Source: an uncultured candidate division Zixibacteria bacterium (lineage in GTDB: Bacteria > Zixibacteria > MSB-5A5 > GN15 > FEB-12). Taken from it: a stretch of DNA of 14,804 bases. Where the stretch lies: positions 1-14,804 of the forward strand of contig CAJVYT010000055.1 in the NCBI GenBank assembly GCA_913009765.1, in the 5' to 3' direction. Position 1 is the first letter of the stretch. The number at the start of each line of letters is the position of its first letter. The notes beneath the pieces are model-generated. The model was not told the origin of the DNA. It did no database searches and saw only the letters and a program-made list of their open reading frames with translations. Both the position numbers and the translations under genes were made by a program. Shown one piece after another: positions 6,179 through 13,536 of this stretch.

Positions 6179-7363
6179 ATGATAAAAAAAGTTCTTATTG
6201 ATAAAGCGAACCGCACCTATCAATTTCCTCCTGATTTGTTTTCTTTTCTTCCTGATAATGATAAACCCTCGCTTATAAAAAAAACTGAATTGATTGACTT
6301 GGGCAAATTTAACTGGAATATACCTTTTGATAAAGATTTGCATATCTCCTCTGATTCTTTACAAAAAGCATCTTCTGGTAAAATTCAACTGCTTAAAGAG
6401 GCAATATCAGACTGGATATATGAACAGCACAAAATTAAAATTAATCCCAAAAAAGAAGTTTATATCGGCGGTGGAATTTCACAAATACTTTTTTCCACAG
6501 CCCTTGCCTATATTGACCCGGGAGATTTAATTTTTGTGCCTGAATTGGGACTTCCTCTATATCGAAAAGTAACAACCGCAGCAGGAGGTGAACCTGTCAG
6601 TTATGCTCTGTCCTCAAAAACTGACTGGAAACCTGATTTTAAAAAACTCTTTACCCGTGTCGGACATGTCAGCCGATTACTGTTTTTAAACTCACCACAC
6701 AATCCAACAGGATACACTCTCAATCAATCTGAGTTAGAACATTTAGTTGCAACAGCTTCAAAAGAAAATATCGCCGTTATCAATGACGCCGCCTATCAAT
6801 CAGTCACTGGACAGCAGAACATATCATTAGTAGGAACCAAAAACGGTAAAAGAATCGGAATAGAAGTGTATTCATTTTCCTATCAATTTGGACTGCCTCA
6901 GCTTCCCTTTGGGTTTGCTGTCGGCAGTAAAGAACTTATTGAAGGACTCGCACAATCAGCAACCCTGTTTTCAAACCATATTCCAAAATATTATATAGAT
7001 TTGGCACTTGAAGGAATCAGAAAATTCCCATCTGACAATATTTCATCAGTTAAAAAAGAAATTTTGAAATCAAAAAATGAAGCTGAAAAATTATTTGAAT
7101 TACTAAACATTGAAAATATAGGTTCTAATATACTTCCATTTATGTGGGGAAAATTATCAAAACGGAAATCTGCCAATAAATTTGCAACACAGCTTTTCAG
7201 AAAATATCGGGTATTATCAGTCCCCGGAACAGTTTTTGGAAATAATGGTGAAGGATTTTTGAGACTCTCACTCACCGCACCTCCCACAGAATATCAACAG
7301 GCATACAGCCGAATACAGAAAAAACTTTCTCTTTTAACAAAAAGTGACGAATCTGATGAATGA
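6179..7363 (+). CDS. Aminotransferase-fold protein lacking the PLP lysine (probable pseudoenzyme)
   Basis: This 394-residue protein is a class I/II (fold type I) aminotransferase homologue. Motifs in order: GGGISQ (97-102), NSPHNPTG (171-178, with Asn175), NDAAY (202-206, with Asp203 and Tyr206 that normally hold the cofactor ring), and LRLS with Arg362 (361-364), the usual carboxylate-binding Arg. The Schiff-base motif, normally SFSKxxGLxGxRxG, reads SFSYQFGLPQLPFG (232-245). Lysine is Tyr235, and the Gly and phosphate-contacting Arg are Gln241 and Pro243. The frame is intact and full length, and Lys to Tyr (TAT) needs two base changes, so simple error is unlikely. It cannot make the usual PLP aldimine; it may bind PMP or another ligand, use another mechanism, or be regulatory. 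It overlaps folB by eight bases. Confidence 0.85.
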   Translation: MIKKVLIDKANRTYQFPPDLFSFLPDNDKPSLIKKTELIDLGKFNWNIPFDKDLHISSDSLQKASSGKIQLLKEAISDWIYEQHKIKINPKKEVYIGGGISQILFSTALAYIDPGDLIFVPELGLPLYRKVTTAAGGEPVSYALSSKTDWKPDFKKLFTRVGHVSRLLFLNSPHNPTGYTLNQSELEHLVATASKENIAVINDAAYQSVTGQQNISLVGTKNGKRIGIEVYSFSYQFGLPQLPFGFAVGSKELIEGLAQSATLFSNHIPKYYIDLALEGIRKFPSDNISSVKKEILKSKNEAEKLFELLNIENIGSNILPFMWGKLSKRKSANKFATQLFRKYRVLSVPGTVFGNNGEGFLRLSLTAPPTEYQQAYSRIQKKLSLLTKSDESDE

Positions 7364-7718
7364 CAAAATACGGCTTTTAGGTTTGTCTTTTTACGGCTAT
7401 CACGGGGTCTCGGCATCTGAGCAGGAAACAGGGCGAATGTATGAAGTTGACTGTGAAATTGAAGTCGATTTAGCCAAAGCGGGACAGTCTGATAATTTGA
7501 AAGATACTATAAATTACGAAGCTGTCTATAACTGTATTCGTGAGTCTGTTGAAGAAAAAAAATATTACCTTTTAGAAAAATTAGCAGAAGAAATTTCTCA
7601 AAAGATTCTTGACAAGTTTACGATTAATCAAGTAACATTACGTATACGGAAAATGAATCCGCCAATAGCGGGTCATATTCAGGCTGTAGAAGTAGAAATA
7701 TGCAGACAACAACATTAA
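7356..7718 (+). CDS. folB: Dihydroneopterin aldolase
   Basis: FolB cleaves 7,8-dihydroneopterin to 6-hydroxymethyl-dihydropterin and glycolaldehyde in folate synthesis. The 120-residue protein starts at ATG 7356 (MNDKIRLLGL), inside the end of the previous gene. With this start, the active-site residues fall on Glu22, Tyr54, Glu74 and Lys99 (IRKMNPPI), nearly the same numbering as S. aureus FolB (22, 54, 74, 100). That supports this start over a GTG four codons upstream. FYGYHG (12-17) is the family's N-terminal signature. The next step, folK, follows after 27 bases. Translation is probably coupled to the upstream gene, since the stop and start overlap and no strong ribosome site is seen. Confidence 0.95.
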   Translation: MNDKIRLLGLSFYGYHGVSASEQETGRMYEVDCEIEVDLAKAGQSDNLKDTINYEAVYNCIRESVEEKKYYLLEKLAEEISQKILDKFTINQVTLRIRKMNPPIAGHIQAVEVEICRQQH

Positions 7719-7745
7719 CCGGTATATTTTAACAACGAGGTACAA

Positions 7746-8255
7746 ATGGCTGAAATAGTTTATATTCTCTCAGGTTCTAATTTAGGTGACCGCGAAAAAA
7801 ATCTTGAAACCGCTCTTGAAAAAATTGATGCACTCCCCGGTTTGGAAGTCATAGCAACATCGGCTCTATATCTTTCAGAAGCTCAGGGGATGAAAGGTGA
7901 AAATCCTGAATTTATGAACCAAGTCATTATGATTGAATTTCTCTATCTGCCGAATGAACTTTTATGTGGACTCGAAAAAATTGAAACCGAAATGGGTCGC
8001 ACAGAAAAAGGTAAATTAAAACCGCGGATAATCGACTTAGATATCTTATTATTCGGGCAGAAAATTATAAATACAGATGAACTTACAATACCACATAAAA
8101 AACTTTTAAAACGCCCTTTTGCTATGATACCACTATTACAAATAACTCCGAACATAGAACATCCCGTTAAAAAAAGACCTGTTTCCGAGTTTGTAAAAGA
8201 ATCTGACCATTCAAAAGTAGAACTCTATAAAGATCATGTCGCAAGAAATATTTAA
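7746..8255 (+). CDS. folK: 6-hydroxymethyl-dihydropterin pyrophosphokinase (HPPK)
   Basis: FolK transfers pyrophosphate from ATP to the FolB product, making the substrate for dihydropteroate synthase. The 169-residue protein has GSNLGDREKN (10-19), the substrate-binding NPEFMNQV (53-60), and the signature GRTEKGKLKPRIIDLDILLF (84-103), with Mg-binding Asp97 and Asp99. IPHKKLLKRPFAMIPLL (115-131) completes the family pattern. The start has a clear ribosome site (ACGAGG, spacing about five to six). Its last 20 bases overlap the deoxynucleoside kinase start. No folP is in the window, so the pathway continues elsewhere. Confidence 0.96.
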   Translation: MAEIVYILSGSNLGDREKNLETALEKIDALPGLEVIATSALYLSEAQGMKGENPEFMNQVIMIEFLYLPNELLCGLEKIETEMGRTEKGKLKPRIIDLDILLFGQKIINTDELTIPHKKLLKRPFAMIPLLQITPNIEHPVKKRPVSEFVKESDHSKVELYKDHVARNI

Positions 8256-8898
8256 TCCAAAATATATCGCCGTTGAAGGTGTCATTGGAGTCGGTAAAAC
8301 TACTTTCTCAAAAATGCTGGCTGAATGTCTAGAGGCAGAACTGCTTCAAGAAGAAGTTTTTGAAAATCCGTTTTTAGTAGATTTTTATAAAAACCCAAAA
8401 CGGTTCGCCTTTTCATGTCAGATGTTCTTTCTGATTTCACGTTTCCAGCAGCAGCAGCAGCTCATGATTCGAGATCTTTTTGCGGAAAAAATAGTTGCTG
8501 ATTATCTTTTTTCTAAAGATGCTATTTTTGCATCGATAAATCTATCAGACCGAGAACTCACGCTGTATAACAAAGTTGCTCCTACACTCTCACAAAATAT
8601 TCCAAAACCTGACCTTGCTATTTATTTGCAGGCATCAACTCATACTCTCACAAAAAGAATACAGAAAAGAAACTACTCATTTGAAAAAACTATCGGAGCC
8701 GACTATATTGAAGTCTTAAACAAAGCGTATGACTATTTTTTCTTCAACTATACCGAAACTCCTCTGTTAGTTGTCAAAACCGATGAAATAGATTTTGTAA
8801 ACAACCCTGAACATTTTGAAGATTTAATTGAACAGATTTCAAAACCGATAACCGGAAAAAAATATTACTCACCATCCGGACATCTTGCAGGAAAATAA
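8236..8898 (+). CDS. Deoxynucleoside kinase (dAK/dGK/dCK family)
   Basis: The 220-residue P-loop kinase phosphorylates deoxynucleosides for dNTP salvage. Walker A is GVIGVGKTT (15-23). The family pattern continues with EEVFENPFL and the substrate loop FSCQMFFLISRFQQQ, then VADYLFSKDAIFA in place of the DRS motif, and the arginine-rich lid RIQKRNYSFE. Base preference cannot be read from the sequence. The ATG at 8236 lies 20 bases inside the end of folK with no good ribosome site, which suggests translational coupling. A run of CAG codons near 8447-8459 encodes four glutamines in a helix and looks ordinary. panB follows almost at once. Confidence 0.9.
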   Translation: MSQEIFNPKYIAVEGVIGVGKTTFSKMLAECLEAELLQEEVFENPFLVDFYKNPKRFAFSCQMFFLISRFQQQQQLMIRDLFAEKIVADYLFSKDAIFASINLSDRELTLYNKVAPTLSQNIPKPDLAIYLQASTHTLTKRIQKRNYSFEKTIGADYIEVLNKAYDYFFFNYTETPLLVVKTDEIDFVNNPEHFEDLIEQISKPITGKKYYSPSGHLAGK

Positions 8899-8902
8899 TG
8901 TA

Positions 8903-9724
8903 ATGTCTTCTATCAAAAGCAGAAAAAAAGTTACTGTACAATCGTTCTTAATAAAAAAATCCAAAAAGAAAAAAATAACGGTATTAACAGCCTATGATTA
9001 TTTTATCGCATCTCTTTTAGACAATGCCGGTATTGATGCTATTTTAGTTGGTGACTCGGCAAGTAATGTCATCTACGGACATACATCAACGCTCCCGATT
9101 ACAATGGACATTATGGTAGCCCACACTGCTGCTGTTTCTCGGGGAACATCAAAAGCACTTCTCATTGCAGATATGCCGTTTTTGTCATACCAGCCATCTA
9201 TAGAAACCGCTATCAATAACGCCGGACGATTTTTAAAAGAAGGCAACGCCGAAGCGGTTAAAATGGAGGGCGGTATTGAAATGTATGATACAATCAAAAG
9301 AGTCGTAGAAATCGGTATTCCAGTCATGGGTCATATTGGATTGACTCCGCAGTCGATTCATAAATTTGGCGGTCCAAAAATTCAAGGAAAAAAAGAAAAA
9401 TCAAAAACATATCTCTTGGAATCTGCACTTGCTTTAGAAGAAGCCGGTTGTTTTGCTATTGTACTTGAACTGCTTGAATCAGAGATTGCTTCTGAAATTA
9501 CTGAAAAACTTCAAACTACTGCAACTATCGGTATTGGTGCCGGAGTTAATTGTGATGGGCAGGTACTTGTCACCAACGACATGATTGGGCTAAAAGATGA
9601 AAACTTTAAACCCAAATTTTTACGTGAATATGCCAATATCAGCCCTATTATCTCAAATGCGGTGGAAAAATATATTCAAGATGTAATCAATTCGACCTTT
9701 CCATCTGATGACGAATCATATTAA
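8903..9724 (+). CDS. panB: 3-methyl-2-oxobutanoate hydroxymethyltransferase
   Basis: PanB adds a hydroxymethyl group from methylene-tetrahydrofolate to ketoisovalerate, giving ketopantoate for pantothenate and CoA. The 273-residue protein has the TIM-barrel signatures: Mg-binding Asp51 (VGDSASN) and Asp90 (IADMPF), Glu122 (VKMEGG), the HIGLTPQS loop, and the catalytic base Glu189 (AIVLEL). I chose ATG 8903, which has AGGA ten bases upstream, over a TTG at 8885 inside the previous gene. It starts five bases after the kinase stop. It is the only pantothenate gene seen, and it links the operon's folate genes to a folate-consuming step. It ends the operon. Confidence 0.96.
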   Translation: MSSIKSRKKVTVQSFLIKKSKKKKITVLTAYDYFIASLLDNAGIDAILVGDSASNVIYGHTSTLPITMDIMVAHTAAVSRGTSKALLIADMPFLSYQPSIETAINNAGRFLKEGNAEAVKMEGGIEMYDTIKRVVEIGIPVMGHIGLTPQSIHKFGGPKIQGKKEKSKTYLLESALALEEAGCFAIVLELLESEIASEITEKLQTTATIGIGAGVNCDGQVLVTNDMIGLKDENFKPKFLREYANISPIISNAVEKYIQDVINSTFPSDDESY

Positions 9725-9736
9725 ATAAAAAAGACC

Positions 9737-9754
9737 GGTTAACTCTTATTAACC
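9737..9754 (+). terminator. Weak hairpin after panB
   Basis: GGTTAA (9737-9742) pairs with TTAACC (9749-9754) around CTCTTA. The stem is AT-rich and only a short T-poor tail follows, so termination may be partial and some transcripts could run on into mscS. Confidence 0.3.
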
Positions 9755-9797
9755 TTAAAAATATTCTTTACAATTCAATATTTCTCTTATAAATTCA

Positions 9798-9803
9798 TAT
9801 AAT
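9798..9803 (+). promoter_or_regulatory. Candidate -10 box before mscS
   Basis: A perfect TATAAT lies 43 bases before the mscS start. No convincing -35 is found 16-18 bases upstream, so this is only a candidate in an AT-rich gap. Confidence 0.3.
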
Positions 9804-9846
9804 AAACTACGCAATTAAATAATTTTTAATTTTTCAAGGAGATATG

Positions 9847-10662
9847 ATGGAAAAATATTCAGACAAATTTATGGAATGGCTTTGGGCTTACGGTCCAAAG
9901 ATAATTACCGCACTTGTTATTTTTATAGTCGGTCGTATTCTTGTTGGTATGGTAGTATCACTGCTTAAAAGAATAATGAAAAAAGCAAATGTTGATGATA
10001 CCTTGACAAGTTTTATTGCAAGTATCGCAAAAATATTTTTGCTGTTAGTCGTTATCATTGCAGCTTTGAAACCATTGGGCGTGGATACAACTTCAATGGT
10101 TGCTATTTTAGGTGCCGCAGGTTTGGCTATCGGTTTAGCGTTGCAAAGTTCACTTTCCAACTTTTCATCAGGTGTCATGCTTATTATCTTCAGACCGTTT
10201 CAATCCGGTGACTTTATTGAAGCAGGCGGTGCCATTGGTGTTGTCGAAGAAATTCGTATTTTTAACACCCTTTTGAAAAGTGTTGATAACAAATCTTTAA
10301 TTATTCCAAACAGTAATATTATGGGCGGCAATATCATTAACTTTTCAGCAAAAGAAACACGTCGTGTTGACATGGTTTTTGGTATTGGCTACGATGATGA
10401 TTTAAAAAAGGCTAAAAATCTTTTGGAAAAAATGCTTTCAGAAGACAGTCGTGTACTGCAAGACCCTGCCCCGGTTGTTGCCGTATCAGAACTTGCCGAC
10501 AGTTCCGTTAATTTTATTGTTCGTCCATGGGTTAAATCTGCTGACTATTGGGGATTATTTTGGGACTTCACTGAAAAAGTTAAACTTACTTTTGATGCGG
10601 AGAATATTTCTATCCCTTACCCTCAACAAGATGTTCACATGCACCAAGTTGACCCTCAATAG
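9847..10662 (+). CDS. mscS: Small-conductance mechanosensitive channel, MscS family
   Basis: MscS channels open under membrane tension and release solutes during osmotic downshock. The 271-residue protein is close to E. coli MscS (286). It has three membrane segments, at about residues 17-38, 58-76 and 84-115. The third contains the pore signature GAAGLAIGLALQSSLSNFSS, with its regular Gly/Ala packing, and is followed by FRPFQSGDFIE. The beta domain (VVEEIRIFNTLLKSVDNKSL, then IPNSNI) and a cytoplasmic C-terminal domain follow. I chose the second of two tandem ATGs (9847), because AAGGAG at 9836-9841 then has a spacing of five. The DUF3078-like gene starts 17 bases after its stop, so the two are probably cotranscribed. 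Confidence 0.95.
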   Translation: MEKYSDKFMEWLWAYGPKIITALVIFIVGRILVGMVVSLLKRIMKKANVDDTLTSFIASIAKIFLLLVVIIAALKPLGVDTTSMVAILGAAGLAIGLALQSSLSNFSSGVMLIIFRPFQSGDFIEAGGAIGVVEEIRIFNTLLKSVDNKSLIIPNSNIMGGNIINFSAKETRRVDMVFGIGYDDDLKKAKNLLEKMLSEDSRVLQDPAPVVAVSELADSSVNFIVRPWVKSADYWGLFWDFTEKVKLTFDAENISIPYPQQDVHMHQVDPQ

Positions 10663-10678
10663 AAAGAGTAATTTACTA

Positions 10679-11575
10679 ATGAAAAATTTTATATTATCAA
10701 TATTTACTTTAGCTCTTTTAGCAGGAATGAATTCTCAGGCTGCCGATACAACCGCAGCAGGTTGGCAAAAATCTCTGGTTATTGATATAACCACAACTCA
10801 AACAGGATATTCCGACTCATGGGTTGGCGGTGAAGCAGGTTCATTTAACTGGGTTGGCAATATCAACTCTTCTGCCGAAAAACAACTCAGTCCAAAATTG
10901 GATTTTAAATCAACACTTAAAATTTCATTTGGACAAACAAAAACACAGGACGCAGAATCAAAAAACTGGGGTCCTGCTGTTAAATCTACCGATTTGATTG
11001 ACTTTGAAAATGTCGGTAAATTTACTTTCGGCGGTTATTTTGACCCATACATTGCTTTCAGATTAGAGACACAATTCTATGACGGACAAGTTGAGAGCAT
11101 GAAACAATATTTCTCTCCGATGAAATTAACCGAATCAGCAGGTATCGCAAAAGTCTTTTATAAAAAAGATAAAGAATCCCTCACCAGCCGTTTAGGTTTA
11201 GGTCTGCGTCAGATAATGAAGAATGTTGTAGTTACTTCCGTTGAAGAATTTTATGTCTTAGACACTACCCTCACCGATGGCGGGTTTGAATCTGTAACTG
11301 ATGCTGTCTTTCAATTATCCGAACGGATGACATACACAGGCAAACTTACTTTGTACAAAGCATTTTTCTTTTCAGAATCTGATGCAGTCAAAGGTTTAGA
11401 ATCTGAAGATTACTGGAAAGCAGTTGATGTAAACTGGGAAAATATTGTAACTGCACAGGTTTCAAAAATCATCACAGTAAATTTATATACACAGCTTTTG
11501 TATGATAAAGAGATCAGTAAAAAAGGACGGTTTAAAGAAACTATCGCTGTCGGATTTGTCTTTAAACTTATGTAA
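10679..11575 (+). CDS. Outer-membrane protein, DUF3078-like
   Basis: The 298-residue protein starts at ATG 10679 (MKNFILSIFTLALLAGMNSQ), a signal peptide with a likely cut after NSQA-A near residue 22. The frame continues far upstream, but that part lies inside mscS and is not used. The mature part is rich in alternating aromatic/polar stretches, with GWQKSLVIDITTTQTGYSDS, the motif WVGGEAGSFNWVGN, and a C-terminal strand ending AVGFVFKLM. This fits a beta-barrel in the outer membrane and resembles the DUF3078 family of Bacteroidota and relatives, whose function is unknown. It follows mscS closely and ends before two tandem terminators. I recognise the family from the WxGG pattern, without a search. 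Confidence 0.75.
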   Translation: MKNFILSIFTLALLAGMNSQAADTTAAGWQKSLVIDITTTQTGYSDSWVGGEAGSFNWVGNINSSAEKQLSPKLDFKSTLKISFGQTKTQDAESKNWGPAVKSTDLIDFENVGKFTFGGYFDPYIAFRLETQFYDGQVESMKQYFSPMKLTESAGIAKVFYKKDKESLTSRLGLGLRQIMKNVVVTSVEEFYVLDTTLTDGGFESVTDAVFQLSERMTYTGKLTLYKAFFFSESDAVKGLESEDYWKAVDVNWENIVTAQVSKIITVNLYTQLLYDKEISKKGRFKETIAVGFVFKLM

Positions 11576-11615
11576 TAATACGATAAATACATAATCTCAT
11601 ATAGATTTATACTCG

Positions 11616-11647
11616 TAGGATTCAGACATGTCTGAACCCTTTTTTTT
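11616..11647 (+). terminator. Rho-independent terminator after the DUF3078-like gene
   Basis: TTCAGA (11621-11626) pairs with TCTGAA (11631-11636) around CATG, with an outer GG/CC pair and one bulged A, and is followed by eight T (11640-11647). The stem sequence also resembles the palindrome at 5383-5406, so a repeat element seems to have been adopted as a terminator. Confidence 0.85.
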
Positions 11648-11676
11648 CTGACATTACAACACAAACACATCGGCAG

Positions 11677-11700
11677 GTCGGACACTCCTGTCCGACTTTT
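11677..11700 (+). terminator. Second hairpin between convergent genes
   Basis: GTCGGACA (11677-11684) pairs perfectly with TGTCCGAC (11689-11696) around CTCC, followed by TTTT. It lies 30 bases after the first terminator, between the convergent DUF3078-like and kinase genes. The lead-in GCAGGTCGG recurs at 14718-14726, so it also looks like a dispersed palindrome family. Confidence 0.65.
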
Positions 11701-11748
11701 ATGAATTCGTTAACAAATATATTTTTTGTCGGAAGTTCTTTATTTGTA

Positions 11749-13452
11749 TTATTGTAAATAACCGGTAAAATACAAAGTCAATAAGACAGCCGATGCACCG
11801 GCTAATGCTATTATTGCATAAACCCAAATTGGAGTACTCTTTTCAATAACAATTGGTTCTGCTTCTTTTTTGACAGGTTTTCTCAATTTCATTTCACGTC
11901 GATATTCTTCAAAAGCATCCCAATCGGCAAGAAACTCTTCACAACTGACATACCGGCGGGTAACACGAATAGCCAAAAATTTACAAATCATATCACGAAC
12001 GGCTTCAGGAAGTTCATTTTTAACATCATCTAACCGCAGATTCCCGCCATTATCATAACTTGGATTTCTGCCGGTTACCATTTGATGTAGAATAACTCCC
12101 AATGAATAAATATCTCCCTGTTTGGAAGTTTTATGTTCGGGAGGATTATACCAGTTCTTCTTTTGATGAGGTTCGTAATGTGCCGGCAAACCAAAATCAG
12201 TTAGTTTTGGAATATCGGTTTCATCAAAAAGAATATTTGAAGGTCTGATATTTGTATGAATAATTTTATGCTTGTGAGCATGATGTAACCCCGATACAAC
12301 TGCCACAACAATTTTAAACGCTTTTTCCCAGTTATATTTTCGTGCCATTCTATCAGCAAGAGAACCGCCTTTGGAATATTCTGTGATAATAACCGTATTT
12401 TTTTTATCACCACCGGAACCGAAAATATTAATAATATTTTCATGTTTTAAGGAACTCAACAACTTTGCTTCTTTTCGTCCCTGTTCGCCGCGTGAATGTT
12501 TTTTAATAATATATAATTTTTTTGTCACTCTGTTTTCAACAAGCATAGTGGTGCTGTAACGACTTTCTTTAATTGTATCCAAATGTCTGCATTTACCCAA
12601 AAGTGACTCTGAGCCAATTACTGTCATTTCAGAATACGCCATAGAAGCAGCCCCATTGGTAATTATTTCTAAAATAGCATTTTTGAGTTCCACAGCACGC
12701 TGGTATCTGTCTTTTGCTTCTGAGGCTAAACATTTCGTAATTATAGAATCATATTCTTTTGAAATAGAGGTATTGATTTCAGATGGTAACTTAAATCTGC
12801 CAAGCGGTTTTTTACCTACAAGAATTTCATAAATCATAACACCAACAGCATAAATATCTGTTGTTTGATCAACATTTGTTGAACTTAACTTTTGTTCGGG
12901 TGACATATAGGCAAGCGTCCCCATAATCATATCCGATGAAGTCATTTCTGTTTCGGGAACACCTACAATTTGAGCAATACCAAAATCTGCCACAAGTGCA
13001 TTTCCCTGTCTGTCTATTAGCACATTGGTTGGTTTAATATCACGATGGATTACACCATTATTATGAGCATAGTCAAGAGCTTTACAGACCTGCACTATCA
13101 TTTCCATCTTAACCTTGAGAGAGATTTTATTTGAATCTATGACCTCGCGCAGTGATGTACCATCTATATAGTTCATTATAAAATAGTACCGTCCTCCGGT
13201 AGACCCTTTATCAATAACATTTACAATATTGGGATGGTGCAATTTGGCGATAACTATTGATTCACGTTCAAAACGACGAACTATTTCCGGATCATCTGAA
13301 AAATTAGCCGATAAAATTTTTACGGCAACATCACGGTCTAAAGATTCCTGACGTGCTTTATAAATTTCAGCTGCTCCACCCTGTCCAATTTTTCCGGTAA
13401 GCAGATATTCACCGATTTTTATCTCTTTATGTTCTTTGACTGCTTCTGTCAT
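11749..13452 (-). CDS. Membrane-anchored Ser/Thr kinase fused to a pseudokinase domain
   Basis: This is a 567-residue Hanks-type kinase, numbered here from ATG 13452; an in-frame TTG at 13467 is less likely because AAAGAG precedes the ATG. Domain 1 (about 16-265) is complete: glycine loop GQGG (23-26), Lys45 (VAVK), Glu64, catalytic HRD with Asp138, KPTN (140-143), DFG at 156-158 and SPE at 184-186. Domain 2 (about 285-508) keeps Lys317, DFG (419-421) and PPE (437-439). However, it lacks the glycine loop and reads HTNIRPSN at 399-406, so the catalytic Asp is Asn401 and the following Lys is Arg403; it should be inactive or nearly so. A hydrophobic C-terminal segment (about 540-562) anchors it, with both kinase domains in the cytoplasm. 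Domain 2 may regulate domain 1 or bind substrates. No phosphatase is nearby. Confidence 0.93.
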   Translation of the reverse strand: MTEAVKEHKEIKIGEYLLTGKIGQGGAAEIYKARQESLDRDVAVKILSANFSDDPEIVRRFERESIVIAKLHHPNIVNVIDKGSTGGRYYFIMNYIDGTSLREVIDSNKISLKVKMEMIVQVCKALDYAHNNGVIHRDIKPTNVLIDRQGNALVADFGIAQIVGVPETEMTSSDMIMGTLAYMSPEQKLSSTNVDQTTDIYAVGVMIYEILVGKKPLGRFKLPSEINTSISKEYDSIITKCLASEAKDRYQRAVELKNAILEIITNGAASMAYSEMTVIGSESLLGKCRHLDTIKESRYSTTMLVENRVTKKLYIIKKHSRGEQGRKEAKLLSSLKHENIINIFGSGGDKKNTVIITEYSKGGSLADRMARKYNWEKAFKIVVAVVSGLHHAHKHKIIHTNIRPSNILFDETDIPKLTDFGLPAHYEPHQKKNWYNPPEHKTSKQGDIYSLGVILHQMVTGRNPSYDNGGNLRLDDVKNELPEAVRDMICKFLAIRVTRRYVSCEEFLADWDAFEEYRREMKLRKPVKKEAEPIVIEKSTPIWVYAIIALAGASAVLLTLYFTGYLQ

Positions 13453-13473
13453 ATCTCTTTTCTTCAATAAAAT

Positions 13474-13504
13474 AAGGGATAATCGTGTTATACGACTATC
13501 CCTT
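13474..13504 (-). terminator. Strong hairpin between the T9SS-protein gene and the kinase gene
   Basis: AAGGGATA (13474-13481) pairs with TATCCCTT (13497-13504), and a further inner TCGT/ACGA pair closes a five-base loop after one mismatch. On the minus strand it lies between the stop of the secreted-protein gene and the kinase start and is followed by TTATTTTATTG. It may terminate the first transcript or let only part of it reach the kinase gene. Confidence 0.6.
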
Positions 13505-13536
13505 TATTAATCGGCATATCTCAAAAAAAGATTATT

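Noticed and set aside
7344..7355. GTG start for FolB
   Set aside because: Active-site numbering matches S. aureus FolB from ATG 7356, so the four extra residues are not supported.
8447..8462. Short CAG repeat in the deoxynucleoside kinase gene
   Set aside because: It encodes glutamines at a place where family members are often Gln-rich; four units is not notable.
8885..8902. TTG start giving PanB six extra residues
   Set aside because: It lies within the previous gene without a ribosome site; ATG 8903 has AGGA at a suitable distance.
10451..10678. Long N-terminal extension of the outer-membrane protein frame
   Set aside because: It lies wholly inside mscS in another frame; the signal peptide begins at ATG 10679.
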